DNA from: Pisolithus tinctorius
Taxonomy: Eukaryota > Basidiomycota > Agaricomycetes > Boletales > Pisolithaceae
Direction: 5' to 3'
Assembly: GCA_024663395.1 (NCBI GenBank)
Contig: JANFAH010000016.1
Span: 248,001 to 312,000, forward strand
DNA length: 64,000 bases
Below the pieces are notes generated by a model, which had not been told where the DNA came from, searched no databases, and saw only the letters and a program-made list of their open reading frames with translations. Both the position numbers and the translations under genes were made by a program. Below are positions 35,192-48,016 of the stretch, in pieces (the first letter of the stretch is position 1; every line of letters begins with the position of its first letter).

Positions 35192-38100
35192 TTACCCACG
35201 TCCCCTCCCACGTCCTAAAGGACGTTCGGCTCGGGGACGGCTAGGTGGAGGGTAGTTCCAGTCACGGTCTCTCACGCGATCACGATCCCACCTGTCATAG
35301 TCATAGGCGCCAGGTCCCAGCACGGGACTTGCCCGTTGGTCACTGAAGCTTTGTCGTCTCTCCGACCCCGGCTCACGTCTATCACTCTCTGTATATGGTC
35401 CGCTAGGAGGGAGCCGGTGAGGTGGGTACGGGAGTGTTGACGCCCTTTGGACTTCAGGAGGTGGGCGAGGTGGTAGTGTATTCGCAGCCGTATGGGCACG
35501 CGGTGCATAGGTGCCAGGAGGCGGTTGCTGTGATCGCGCTGAGCTGGGAGGTGGAGGCAGCGGCAGTCGACCCGGGCCATGACCTGGGACACTTCCACTT
35601 TGTTGCTGAAGTTGGTACTGCGCCCGCGGGTGTCGGTGAGACACAGGTGATAGAGGACGTGGTTCTTGATAGAACAGAGGACTGCGCTGATGATGAGAAC
35701 CATTTCTTGCATCTGAAGAATTCGCGGACGTTTCCTCCGTCAACAGGTATGGTCTCCCGAATGAGTCCTGTGTGTGGTTCAAGGGAGCTTGCTGAACAGT
35801 GTGACTGGGCTGAGGTGGCAGCCGCTGCAAATCTTGTGGGACCTGGGGAACGTCGGCGTGTGCTTGGGATGGTTGTGACCAGCTTGAATACGCATTGCGT
35901 ATTGGGGGCTGCTGAGGGGTCGAGGAACGTGAAGCTGCCCGGAAGTCTTGCACTCCCTGTGGACCGCCACCGACGCCGTTTACAACTCCCAAATTTACCC
36001 CAGACGGAGACTCGCGCCCGCTGGACGGCCCCAGGAGTGCGGCCTTCGCCGCACGGATAGGTGCCAATCTGTCGGCAGTGGCGTTAGCCAATGGGCTATG
36101 TACCGATGAAGACTGCAACCGAGGGTCTGCCGTCGGAAGCGATGGGCCCACGGACTCAGCTTTGGTAACTGGGTGAAGGGAGCTCTGAGGAGCATTCTCT
36201 TTAGAGGGGGTTGGAGGGGGACAAGCGGAAACAGGCAGAGGCGGCGGTGGTTTCGAAGCGGTCATCGGGGTAGAAGATGGGGGTGCAGGCTGATTGGTGG
36301 TTGGTGATATAGACGTTTTAGGAATCTGCGGTGCAGCGATAGCGGGTGTCACCGCGTTGCCCTGGGTGGGTGTTGGAACTGTTGCTTGAGTGGACCTCGC
36401 TGCGGGGATCCTAAGGGGAGGTGGCAGTGGTTTCTGAGATGCCATTGTACTCCGCGATTCGAGTCTCCCGGATCGCGTTGCTGGTGCATCGGCAGACCTT
36501 TTCACCGCCGTAGCTGTGGTGATCACGGGTGAAGTCGACTTCTTCGTTACTGACTGTCTAGACGAAACGGAACCTGACCAAACTTCTTGAATAAACAACA
36601 CCGCTCACACTACGAAGTACTAACCTGCTTTTGATGAGACGGCCGTAGTGACCTTGCGAGGTGGTGGTGATTCAGCCTCCGACTCTTCGTCGCTGCTCTC
36701 AGCAGGCCGCTTGCGTTTCGCCGAAGGCTTGACAGATCTCGCAATGATTGATGCAGGACGGTCTCCCTCTCCGTCCTTCTTAAGCTCGGATACCTTGAGT
36801 CGTTTATTTATGAAGTCCATCATGAGTTTCGTTACTCGGCTATTGGCTCGAATATCCTTCTCCGAGGCGCGCACGTCCTTACGCATCTTCTCGATCGCAG
36901 ATGTTAGCTGAGTGAGAGAAAGGGACGCCCTCTTCTTATAAATCAGTATACCGATCATCACGAACTCGATCGGGGACACGCGCGCAGGAGAGTTCAAAGA
37001 ACTGCTATACCGTTTGTCCCGCGCGAGCATGACAAAGATACGGAAGGTCTCCTGGAGATCTGCTACAAGGGTCGGTCTTACGGGATCTGTCTGGTGGAGC
37101 CACTTTTCAAGCACCTTTGAAGTGGGTATGCCCGGTTTTGAGCTGTTCTCGATTAGGTACCCAATTGTAGCGAGACATTGAAAATCACGCCCACGAGCGT
37201 GCCCCCAGTTGAGGTACCCCTCGAGACCATCTTCACCCAAAATGTGTGACTGAATATCCCGGATGAGAGATGGCCATGGACCGACGATCGCTTGCAAACG
37301 TTCTGGACGAGAATTTAGATATGCGACACCCTCTACGTGAGCAATCAAACATTATACCTGCTGGTGTCAATGCCACACCCAGTTGCACACGCTGAGGCGG
37401 AACAGCTGAGAAAAAGATCAAAGGGACAGGAAGGGTCTTACTTGGAAAATTTCACGTTCTTGATTATCTGTGAGATCGCTGTACTCCACACAAACAACTT
37501 GCTTGTTGGCGAACAGCGTTCTGAGTTGTTGAGGAAGAAGTTTCCTCCTAGGATTCTGCGCGCTTGACTTATACCATAGCTTTTCGTTTGTAAACCTTGA
37601 TAGGACTATGAGACAATTTACGTGCCGAAGAAACACCCGGCAACTTACGAGTCCTTGTCTGAAATGTGCGTTAGAGTTAGTTCAGCATCGAGCTATATAG
37701 GTTTGATAGAACTGACGAGGTATCTAAAATTTTGTGGGAGTCAAGTAACCATCAAAGAAGTATTGATTGTAAACAAACCTGTCCGTCTAAGAATCTGGAG
37801 GACAAAGCAGGGTCAGGGGAGGTTATTGGTGGATATTTTGAACACAAACTTCTGTATCGAAGTTAGGCGTTGCTTCCCGTCTATGCAAGTGCGGCGTTCG
37901 CTGCCATCGTCTTGAAAGGAGACGGCTGCGTAGCGGGTTGTTGGTGGCCGTGGGAGAGCGAAAGAGATTAAGCGTACCAAAGATGATGGGGGGCATATAG
38001 TAGTTACGCAAGATAGAGTCAACAAGACCGGACTGCTTCTCGTCGGACCACACAACATCTATGAGAGTGAGTTAGGGTCACGACATGACGAGGTGGATGC

Positions 38101-38375
38101 AAATAATTGCCTCGTTGGTACTCAGGGTCCAGATCTATGGCATTGTCGATGATCTGGTCTACATGAAAGATTGATGAGCGCTGAGGAGGGGCATGCGGCA
38201 CACAATACATGCCGTATAATGACTTCGTGGTGTACTGCGTGGTCCGAGGCGCCCGCAGAACGTTTTTGATTTTGTATTCCTTTGACTGCTTCTTGGACTT
38301 GGGCGTCGGTCTTGCGGTCGGTGCGTCCTCTTCTGATGAAAGTTCGGTGAGATCTGAAATGTCTGAAAGCGACAT
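35192..38375 (-). CDS. DUF262 (GmrSD N-terminal-like) domain protein
   Basis: Multi-exon gene starting at the ATG at 38375 (MSLSDISDLTELSSEED); the codon at 38384 is TTG. Exons encode IIDNAIDLDPEYQRG, DVVWSDEKQSGLVDSILRNY, YMPPIIFGTL, RRTCIDGKQRLTSIQKF, FTNEKLWYKSS, LLPQQLRTLFANKQVVCVEY and DLTDNQEREIFQ. This is the DUF262 core with the DGKQRLTSI motif, known from bacterial GmrSD-type restriction systems and also present in fungi. A helical region follows (36620-37348). After about 36650 comes a nuclear-type basic stretch and a 400-residue Pro/Ser/Gln-rich tail that ends in RG repeats (GRGRGRG). The tail suggests RNA or protein binding in the nucleus. The fungal role is unknown. It is divergent from SMC2 with about 390 bases between starts. 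Confidence 0.8.
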
Positions 38376-38769
38376 TGCCTGCAACGAATTATGTTCGTCG
38401 TCTGCCCGAGAAGTCGTTTGTCAACAATTGAAAGTCTGAAGAATAGCCTGACTTCGCTTGAGGCTGACATTACGCGGAAATTTTTTGGTCCGGATCGGGC
38501 AACCAATTTCGAAGCCAGAATTTTGCTGCTGCTTTCTTCTCGCCGGTCATCGGGGACGACCAGACAGCCTTTTCGTAGTTGTAGATATCAGTCTGAAGCA
38601 TCGATGTGGGTCTATCAATTGCACATATATGTATTCCAATGGTATGTGGGCGCCTTTGCGCTGAAATTGGCAAAACAGTCCAGAACGCCTCTTCAAACCA
38701 CGTGACAAGCGGTGCCCACTGCCGAGTCGCGTCGCGTCGCGGCGCCACGCTGCTTCGTCACTTCAAGGA
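38376..38769. promoter_or_regulatory. divergent promoter region, DUF262 gene / SMC2
   Basis: Separates two divergent start codons. It contains three exact gtcgc units (38726-38740) followed by ggcgcc, close to the SMC2 start. This GC-rich cluster might be a cell-cycle-type control site, but no known consensus matches exactly. Confidence 0.35.
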
Positions 38770-41700
38770 TGCGGATAGAAGAGCTCGTCATCGAAGGCAA
38801 GGTATTCGGTCAGCGGCAAAGTAAAGTAAAGCTGATGGAATGTCCCAGGATTCAAGTCGTATCCTGTGCGGACGCAGATCACAGGGTGGGACCCATCGTT
38901 CAACGCCATCACCGGTCTCAATGGATCCGGAAAGTCTAACATCCTCGATGCCATCTGTTTCGTGCTTGGGATTACGAACATGTCACAAGTGCGTACTTGA
39001 CTTGCTGTGTGCGAGTACTGGTCATAACGTCGCTTGCACCACGCAGATGCGTGCACAAAACCAACAAGACCTCATCTACAAGCGAGGCCAAGCAGGCGTA
39101 ACAAAAGCGAGCGTCACCATCGTGTTCGACAATTCAGACAGGGATAAGAGTCCAGTTGGCGTTGAGCACCTCAAGCAGATCACAGTTACTCGTCAGGTCC
39201 ATCCCAACGTCCATCCACTATCCGGTCGAGCCTGACCGGTCTTCTACGTGCTGTACAGATTGCGTTGCCCAATATCTCTAAGTACCTTCTCAACGGCCAT
39301 AAGTCTACTCAGCAACAAGTCCATAACCTCTTTCAAAGCGTCCAGCTCAACATCAACAACCCCAACTTTCTCATCATGCAGGGAAGAATCACAAAGGCAC
39401 GTCGCTACTTCTCTTGCCTGCGTTGACCCTCTTCACTACTACGCAGGTCCTTAATATGCGTCATCAAGAGATTTTGGGCATGGTGGAAGAAGCCGCTGGA
39501 ACCCGTATGTTTGAAGACCGGAAAGACAAAGCCAAGAAGACCATGTCCAAGAAGGAAAAGCGCGTGCAAGAGCTCACTTCGATCCTTGCGGAAGAAATTA
39601 CGCCCAAGCTAGATAACCTTCGGGCAGAAAAGCAACAGTTTTTGGCATGGCAGAAAGAACGTACAGAGTTGGAACGCATCGGCCGTGTGCTGAGAGCATG
39701 GGAATGGACGCAAGCGAAGAGCCGTGTCGACAGCGTGGACGAGGAGATTGGTCAGAAAGCGGAAGAAAAGGAGGAGTTAACAAGGAAGAAACAGAAGTTG
39801 TCGAAGGAACATCGTGCGGCTGAGAAGGAGTACGAAAAAGTGAAGGCAAAGCGGGAGGCTGAGCTTCAGAAGGGAGGGAAACTAAAAAAAATGGAAGAAG
39901 AGGTCGCTGAACTCGAGAAAGAGCTTGTCAAGTTCAAAACACAGGTTGACCTTGCCAACGGAAACATTGCAGAAGAGAAGAAGAACGTGGCCCACGAGGA
40001 AATGGAACTCCAGGGACTGCGAGTGGCGCTACAAGAGAAACAGGCACAGGTGAAATCGGTGGAAGAGGCGTATCAAGAAGTAAAGAGTAAGCACGACACC
40101 ACAAACTCGGCGTTGTCCAACTCAGAGGAGCTGCTGCAAACACTCCTTACGGGTCTTTCGTCGAATGCCAACAACTCGGGGGGCGGTTACATGGGGCAGC
40201 TGGCAGATGCCAAGGCGCGACAAGCGCAAGGAGCCGCAGAGGAAGAGCAGAGCCGGGTGAAGCTCTCGATGCACGAGAAGGAATTGAAGGCGGCCGAGGC
40301 AAAGCAGAGAGAATTTGAGCATGACGTCTACAAGGGAAAACAGAACCTGGACAACATGAAAGCACACGTGAGTAGGCTCAGGCAGCAGCTCGAGGCCTGT
40401 GGATGGAGTGCGGAACAGCAACAGGCGTGTGAGGCAGAGCTCCGCACTGCAAGAGAAGAAATGCGCCGCGTGAATGAGGTACGTGGAGGTCATTCTTGGG
40501 ATGGAGTATATGCAGACTATGTGCCCACGATAGGAGCGCGACACTGTCAAACAGCGTCTCTCGTCCCTTTCCTTTGACTATACCCCGCCACATCCAAACT
40601 TCGACCGGTCCAAAGTGAAAGGGCTCGTTGCAACGCTGACCTCGATTCCACCAGAGCACCAGAACAAAGCTACTGCACTGGAGATTGCTGCAGGGGGAAA
40701 ACTGTATAATGTTGTCGTGGAGGACGAGCGTGTCGGTAAGGAATTGTTGCAGCACGGGAAGCTCAAAAAGCGCGTGACAATCATACCACTGAACAAAATC
40801 AATGCATTTACTTTGTCTGCACAAGTGGGTGAATTTTCCCTTGTCTGTTGCCTCTCTTACGCATAACGTATATCACCAAAAGAAACTCGCACAAGTCTCT
40901 CAACTGGCACCTGATAGAGCCCACCCCGCTCTCTCGCTGATCGGCTACCCACACGACGTAGCCCGTGCCATGGCTTATGTTTTTGGTGACACCATCGTTT
41001 GCGCGGACGCGCAGTCGGCCAACGCGGTTACGTTCGGAGCCAAAGTCCGCTCAGTTACGCTTGCGGGTGACCTCTATGACCCGTCTGGCACGCTGAGTGG
41101 TGGTGCCGCCCCAAGTGGGAGTGGGGTTCTGACGCGCGTACAAGAACTGTTGGAGGTAGAGCGGAGGCTCGGAGAGGCGCAGGGACGGCTGAGGGAACTA
41201 GAGAGGGGAGAAGAGGCTGGGAGAGGTACGCGAGAGAAGTGGAAAGCACTCCATAGAGAATTGGAGATCAGGGAACACGAGGCAAATTTGGCGGAGGAGC
41301 AGCTCGGTGGGAGTAACGCTGCGAGGGTAAGTTTGAATACCAAGTTACGGTTTGCGCCTGACGATCTTCACCTAGCTGAGTGCGGACGTCGAGAACCTCA
41401 AACAAACGATCGCACAACTACAGCGTGCGGTTGAAGCCGCGAAAGAGAAGCAGAGGACGGCACAAGAAGATGTACAACGGCTGGAGAAGGACATGCATGA
41501 ATTTAAAAACAACAAAGAGGGGAAGATTAACCAGCTCAAGGTAAGCCCTCCCGGATTACATGTCTGCTGGAATCAAGCAAATGTGTATCGTTTCTCCAGG
41601 GTGAAATCTCTAAGCAAAAAGCCGTGCTTCAAAAACAAGCTGTCATCGTCAAGACCCGACAAAAGGAACATCAAACAGCTGTACTTGAGTTCGGTAGGCC

Positions 41701-43185
41701 ATTTCCCGTTTCCTCTATTTTCTTTGTCAATCCATTCGTTGTGTCCCCCTTGCAGAACAAATGGTGAAAGACATCGCCAATGCTGAAGCCTCCATCGAGA
41801 GTGCAAACGCGCATGTTGCAAAACTGCAGAAAGACGTAGATAAATTGCTGGGCAAGGTCAGGGAAGTAGAGGTGTGTCGCTCTATTGGTATCGTAACTTC
41901 ACCCTAAACTGATGACATTTCTAGACCAAGCATGCGCGTTCGACTGCACTCCTCACTGCTGAACGTGCGACGCTAACCCACTTCGATAACGAAATGAAGT
42001 CGCTTGAGGAAGTACTACGTGAGCGAAAGAATGGCATGGATGAGGTGGACTTTTCCGTGAAGAGGCTCGAACTCGAGATCACGCAACTGGAAAAGGAGAA
42101 GGTAGCTCAGAGGAGTGCAGTCGAGAAGTTAGAAAAAGCCTGGGAGTGGATTAGAGAGGAAAGCGGGTGAGTAATTGTTGTTTATCCTTCACCCTCGCCA
42201 GCTACGCTGACAGTAGGTATCCACAGGTCGTTTGGCAAGCCAGGGACGCAGTATGACTTCGACAAGATCGACATCGGGGGCCTCCAGGCCAAAGCCAACG
42301 ACCTAGAAGAGAAACAGAGAAACGCGAAGAGGAAGGTGAACCCGAAAGTCATGAATATGATCGATACGTATGTGCATTTCCCCTTGCCTCTCGCCTTATA
42401 TTTTCTCAATCGGGTCGCACGCAGTGTTGAAAAGAAAGAGACGGAAGTGAAGAAGATGCTTTCGACGGTTCTGAAAGACAAAGAGAAAATCGAAGCGACG
42501 ATTGAGGAACTCGATCGCTATAAGCGAGATGCGTTGGAGAAGACGTGGGAAAAGGTTGATCGGTACGTCCCTCTTTCTTCACCTACCCGACTGGAATTGA
42601 CGCCATTTCGTATGGCGTCACGCATTCTCGGTACATGACATATAGTGACTTTGGTGGCATATTTGCGGAGTTACTACCGGGAAACTTTGCGAAGCTACAG
42701 CCACCCGAAGGCCAAGACCTAATGCAGGGCCTGGAGGTGAAGGTGCAGCTTGGAAGTGTGTGGAAGCAGAGTTTGACGGAGTTGAGTGGAGGACAACGGT
42801 ATGTGTTCGTTGACTAGAAAAAGTTCACGATGTGTTGACGTACCGGTGAAGGTCGCTAATTGCGCTGTCGTTGATCATGGCACTTCTGCAGTTCAAACCT
42901 GCGCCAATGTACATTCTTGATGAAATTGACGCAGCGCTTGACTTGTCGCACACTCAGCACATTGGACAGCTTTTCCGAACGCGTTTCAAGGGGTCACAGT
43001 TTATAGTTGTTTCATTGAAAGAAGGACTGTTCACGAATGCGAACGTGTTGTTTAGGACGCGGTTTAGGGATGGGACGTCTATCGTTGAGCGGACTGCCGA
43101 TCGGTCTGGGTCGGCAATGTATAGCGGGGGTAGACAAGATGTCGAGGGCAATGAGAGCACGAGGAGAAGCGGGCGAAGGCAATGA
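38770..43185 (+). CDS. SMC2: condensin subunit SMC2
   Basis: Core ATPase of condensin, which compacts chromosomes in mitosis. The start [10 protein letters not shown] is followed by a 52-nt intron and then [20 protein letters not shown]. The Walker A loop, GLNGSGKSN, is at residues 32-40. [19 protein letters not shown] follows. Long coiled coils flank the hinge region, which has [39 protein letters not shown] and [19 protein letters not shown]. The C-terminal head carries the ABC signature LTELSGGQR and Walker [21 protein letters not shown]. It ends about 30 residues after [11 protein letters not shown]. About 12 introns are present. Two (38797-38848 and 39397-39446) join in frame only from GC donors. 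No disabling change was seen. Confidence 0.95.
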
Positions 43186-43250
43186 GTGCGTAATGATTAC
43201 AGTAGACTGGCACCGTACGAGGCATGTCATTTTTGTAGTGTGTAAGAGTA

Positions 43251-43615
43251 TTACTGGACGAGCATGGTAACCGCCATTGCGACACAGGCCATGGCGACAT
43301 AGGGCGAGAGACGTTCGCCTGCAGGAGATGTCAGAGTCTTCGTGACAAGAGTGGGTACAACTCTCACCTATGCGAGCAGACATGAAGAAGAGACCAAGAA
43401 TCCTAACAGTCGGTTGGCACAGAAATCCAGAGACAAATGGGAGCATACCCTTCTTTGTTTCTGTCGATGAGGCGAGGGGCGACTGCACGAACGTATGTGC
43501 AAGTGCAAATCATGAGCAGAATGACTCGCAGGAGCGACTGGAAATTGAACAACGCAGACTTTTGGAATTTTCTTGAGCGCGAGCGCGTGCAGCACTTTGC
43601 AGATCCACCTACCAT
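43251..43615 (-). CDS. KSH1: Kish/TMEM167 small secretory-pathway membrane protein
   Basis: A 71-residue protein in four exons, too split to appear as one frame. Exon 1 is only the ATG (43613-43615). Exon 2 (43449-43558) gives [19 protein letters not shown] and [16 protein letters not shown]. Exon 3 (43368-43402) gives [11 protein letters not shown]. Exon 4 (43251-43318) gives [18 protein letters not shown] and then MLVQ. Introns are 54, 46 and 49 nt with gt-ag ends. The length, the [10 protein letters not shown] start, the LIDRNK...ARIGERLSPY core and the two hydrophobic segments are those of Kish, which acts in early secretory transport at the Golgi. The gene is convergent with SMC2, 65 bases from its stop. 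Confidence 0.92.
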
Positions 43616-43989
43616 CCTCTTTGACTTGGCGTCTACTGCCACAATGTTATTGGGACGGCTTGGTCAGTGGTAAGTTTGAACACATGGGTTGTTTCTCAAA
43701 ATGGAAATGCACCCTCTTGGGACAAGTGGGTGCACCCACTCACAGTTTTGCACCGCCTTACATCTGATACGGTGGCGAATGTCCAGTGTTGCCGAGAGGA
43801 CTCGTAATTGATCATTGGAATGCCGGGCTACACATATAAATGTGGGGCTAACCTAAGTTTCTTTCAATCACCTTCCTGTCTACCGTAAGGAGGATCCAGT
43901 GCATAGCACATCCTCCACTTACCAGTGAGTTATTGCAACTGGCTTTACTGCGATCAATGATTATCATCATAGTCAACTAGGAAATAACC

Positions 43990-44766
43990 ATGGCTAATCC
44001 AGAAACCCATATCGTCCTCTGTGCACCTCCGAAGCCCAAGGGTGCACCAAGTTTTTCAGGGTTCTGCGAGAAGCTGGAGGCCTTCCTCAGATACAGCGGT
44101 ATCTCGTATGAACACCGTGAAGTCTATCCCTATCAAGGTCCCAAAAAGAAGGTCCCATTCGCGGAGATCAGGCATGATGGGAAAACTACTATCGTGGCAG
44201 ACTCGCATTTCATCATTCGGTACTTGATCGAAAACAAGCTCGTCAAAGACCCCGATGATCTTGCCGAGTTAACTCCCGAACAAAGAGCGGAATCCCGAGC
44301 TTTCCAGGCATACGTAGAAGAAACGTTGTACAGTGCAATCGTTTACGAGCGGTGGCTCGTCCCGGGAAACTTTCAAGTCACAAAGCGAGATACCTTTGGC
44401 AACTTGCCCTGGCTCCTGCAGTATTTTATGGGGTGGTACTTCTTGAGGAAAGTTGGTAACAACCTGTGGGCAGCCGGTATGGGAAGGCACTCCTGGGAGG
44501 AGGTACGGACGCTGCAGAAGGAGGTGCTCGATGTTCTTGAAGCGAAGTTGCGCAAGCACAAGTACTTCCATGGAGATGAGCGACCTTCACGCATCGACCT
44601 TACTGTCTATGGTTTCCTGGCAAATATTCTAACGTGCGAAGGAAACCCTTACTTTACAGACATGATTTTGAAGAGTACGGTTTTGTCATCTTTTGTGAAG
44701 GAGATGACCACTGCCCTCTTCCCGGAGTACAAGGACGTACTGAAAAAAGTTGGAGGAGATACATAG
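43990..44766 (+). CDS. glutathione S-transferase-like protein (FAX/metaxin type)
   Basis: Single-exon protein of 258 residues with a strong start context (aaccATGg). The N-terminal thioredoxin-like part (residues 8-85) has FCEKLEAFLRYSGISYEHRE, GPKKKVPFAEI and IVADSHFIIRYLI, as in the GST_N_4 group of failed-axon-connections/metaxin-like proteins. The C-terminal helical part contains YERWLVPGNF, PWLLQYFMGWYFLRKVG and PSRIDLTVYGFLANIL, matching the DLTVYGFL motif of GST_C in this group. Such proteins may act in detoxification or on organelle membranes; the fungal substrate is unknown. It is intact, with about 375 bases between it and the Kish start. Confidence 0.85.
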   Translation: MANPETHIVLCAPPKPKGAPSFSGFCEKLEAFLRYSGISYEHREVYPYQGPKKKVPFAEIRHDGKTTIVADSHFIIRYLIENKLVKDPDDLAELTPEQRAESRAFQAYVEETLYSAIVYERWLVPGNFQVTKRDTFGNLPWLLQYFMGWYFLRKVGNNLWAAGMGRHSWEEVRTLQKEVLDVLEAKLRKHKYFHGDERPSRIDLTVYGFLANILTCEGNPYFTDMILKSTVLSSFVKEMTTALFPEYKDVLKKVGGDT

Positions 44767-45049
44767 TGGATTGATTGGATTGTTCTGTTCCGAACTCCCC
44801 TTCCCTCATGTCGTATTACCGTATGGTTCGGCTTTCTTATGCTTGTCCCTGCCACGTGCGAGTGAAACTCGGAGTGGTTATTTTGTTTGGGTACATACAC
44901 ATTCTAAATGGCTCATGCTAGAGTGAGTGTAAGGAGAGAAGGACCATAAAATCATAAGAGAGCACAGGCATTTATGTAACTCGTTCGTCAAGTGCCTTTG
45001 CAGACGCTATTCAGGATCCCCTGATCCGACCGTTCAGTTCCCTTAAGAA

Positions 45050-46450
45050 CTACGCGGCGGTAGTGACCACAGCTCGCGCCTCTTCACCAAGCACAGCAAT
45101 CTTCTTTAGGTGAGACCTTAATCTCGCACGTTTTTCCCTCCGGCGAATTTCTTCTGTAATCGCCTCCTTCGCTTCACGTGTCTCTTGGGCTCTAAGCATC
45201 GCGTTAACATATTCTAGGTCTGTACGGAGTAGGGCGAAAGAGCAGGGGTCTTCAGGAGATGTGCTGTTGTTGCGACTGGCGCGAGAATCATAACCATCCT
45301 GTGGAGAACCGAGTCTGGAGGGAATGTTGGTCGGTTCAACCGTACCCAGCTGAGCACCACCTCCTACCGCACCCAGTGAGAGGCGGGCTATGGGTGTATG
45401 GAATCTACTGTCAATGACAGTCTCGCTCTCACAATCCGATGGAGAGGATGGAGGAGGAGGGGGACGCAGATTTGCGAACGGCAGGTGCTCGCCAAACTTG
45501 CTGTCGTCGTGCTGGTGTGGAGCAATATTGTCGCCAAGGTGCATCTTAACATAGCGCGCCATGACGAAAGCGTACGTGGGATCAGTCGTGGGCGTGTTGA
45601 ATGGGTCAGGGAAGTCCCACTGGAAATCTTCAGACTGGGGAACAAAGTATTCCGACTCAGAAGAAGAGCAGGTTTCAGAGGCATCATCCCTGCGGAACGA
45701 GGGAATGAAATTGCATCGTTTCGGTGGGAGACAGAGGGAGTGTCTGCGCCCAAAATGATGCGACAACGAGCCGGTCGTATCGTCCGTGACGAGGGGGGCA
45801 AGGGGGGAACGCGACTGATAGTTGGCTGGAACATCGTCCTGGGTTGCATCACTCAAGAAGGGGAGGGATGGTGGTACGAAGATGGTAGGGATACCCACAC
45901 TGGTCCGTCTCGGTTCTGTCAGGTATTCCTTATCCACGTCTGAGCCGTCCTCATGACCATCATCATAGTCCTCGTCACTGGTTGCAGTGGAGGAGTACCG
46001 GCGCTCGAGACTACTTGTGGAACCAGCAGCCGAGCGGAGAACGATGGGTTGATGGTATGAGCGCGATTCGTCCGCGCATCGTTGTTTCTTCCTCCCGTCA
46101 AGTCCCATCATCTTGACCCCAAAGTCTTTGAGCGTGCCGACGAATGTGAGGTTGCTGGGTTGGCGGCTCCGCGAACGCTTAGCACCGATTGTTGCCATGA
46201 GGAGACCAAAATTGTTCTCTGTGGAGGCGTCAATCAGGGGTTATGTATGGGGTACGAAAAGGGGTCTGGGATGCTTACCAAAAGCACTCACGTCCCGCGT
46301 GAGGGTAACTCCTAAAACTTGCTCGGCCTTGCGATTGGACTTGCGTATGGCTGCGCGCTGCTCGGAGGTCAGCAAGTTGGAGGTGAGATTGGCGTTCGTG
46401 TCGTGTATAAAGGAACCGGAGCGAACGGCGTGCGCGGCAGCAGCGGACAT
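45050..46450 (-). CDS. disordered conserved protein of unknown function
   Basis: Two exons. The start at 46450 gives MSAAAAHAVRSGSFIHD, then NLLTSEQRAAIRKSNRKAEQ. An intron (donor ggtaagc near 46277, acceptor ccacag near 46216) joins SAF to ENNFGLLMATIGAKRSRSR. The middle is Ser/Asp/Pro-rich and probably disordered, with acidic runs. The C-terminal 70 residues (DLEYVNAMLRAQETREAKEA, then EEIRRREKRARLRSHLKKI) form a likely coiled coil with basic residues. Basic clusters near the N-terminus suggest a nuclear location. I do not recognise a named domain. Confidence 0.65.
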
Positions 46451-48016
46451 GACGAGATAAGATTTTAGATAAATAGGTGAGGAAACTAGCTTGCGGATAT
46501 CGTTTGGAAGTTCAGGCCATGGGAGAAGACCTTTTATATGCGACTGTGGACGGTGGTCAAGGCTTTGTCGGGAGGTCTATGGCATCGCCCCATCGGTTGG
46601 ACCGGGGGGAAATATATGACGCCTTTGTAGAGAAATTATTGTTGCATTGTTCGAGACTTACAAGTGGACTGAGAGTTGGGTGAAGTACTGCACACAAACT
46701 TCATTGTCATCTGTTCCACACTCCGGCAACAGACCGGATTGTTCTGCTGGCTTGCACGCTTTGGACCATTCGACGTCGAGTCCTGTGTCTCATATTTGAC
46801 AAGGGAATTAAGAATCATGGATCCCAGTAATAACTTTGCATTTTCGAGCAATCATACACTCACAATTGACTTCATGCGGGAACGCACGTAGAGCTTTGTG
46901 TGGGAGAGATAACTCAAGCGCTCAAGCGAGACCAACTCCGGCAACGGCCGACTTATGTAATTGATTGTCTATCATCACCTTGCACTGCAGGCAAAGGCCT
47001 GATGATCGTGTCACTAAGCTGAGCTTCAAATTCACTGTCAACGAAAAATTCAGAGAGCGCTGAACGGATATTTTGAAGTGTACAGAAATTTGTCAATAGC
47101 CTTGAACTTTCTGACTGTCTGTTTACTGAGACTGCAACAAGTTTGAACAGGTGTAAATGCCCTCTAATGGAAGACGTGAATTTGAAGACCGATCTGCAAA
47201 GTGCAGTGATCCAGGTCATGGAGTTTCTTTGAATTTGTGGGGCTGTGTCATAGGGTTCCAAATCAGGAACGAAACTCGACATTCTGATCACAAAAAATGA
47301 CCTCTCCAATAACCTTTGTACTTCGAGTTTAGCCAAGCATCATCAATGTCCTTATAGTTGTATTACATTTGAACCAGCAGTGATCGTAAAAAAGCGCCAC
47401 TCTGAAGACTGATTATGAAGTATATCATGAGATCCTTGCTACATACATCCAGTTCCATATGTGATATCCAGGCAATGCTCCGAGTCGCGTGTCTCGCACA
47501 GATAATGACAAACTGTTTTTCACTGTACTATAGCTGACGATGTTCGGAGGACTTGAAGTTGGGGCAGCATTTCGACACTCTCCAAATATCATCATCACTT
47601 CTCATTGTGCATGCGTCGTGACCATCCGCCTTACATGCTTTTTTTGCAGCACGCCGCTAATAGCTGATCTGGGGCCGCTGCAACTCTCCGCTGCTGGCGC
47701 TGCCCATGTGTAATGCGTGTCTGTATCAATGTACATTCGGTAATTACATGAAGAAAAAGGAAATTTCTGTACTAGAGGCGTGATCGCGGGGGAGAAGTGC
47801 TCAGTCAAAGGTAAATTATATCATGATTTGGCTCTTCCTGGTCCTGCAATTTCTTCTCCAAGTATTCGATCACGCTGAGAGCAATTCGACGGACTACCGT
47901 GGTGAGGGTGAGGCGCAAGTCTCTAGGGCGCAATTGCAAGAGGGATGCAATCAATACTTCTGCCTCACGGGAGACAGAGATTAGGACAGGCTGCCAACCA
48001 TTGACAAGCCTATCAG
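46451..48016. other. region without confident gene
   Basis: Frames include plus 46676-46891 and minus 46953-47336 and 47805-48029. None has a family motif. The 47805-48029 frame could be a last exon of the WD40 gene upstream of it on the minus strand. AT content appears higher than in the housekeeping block. No repeat or RNA gene was recognised. Confidence 0.4.
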
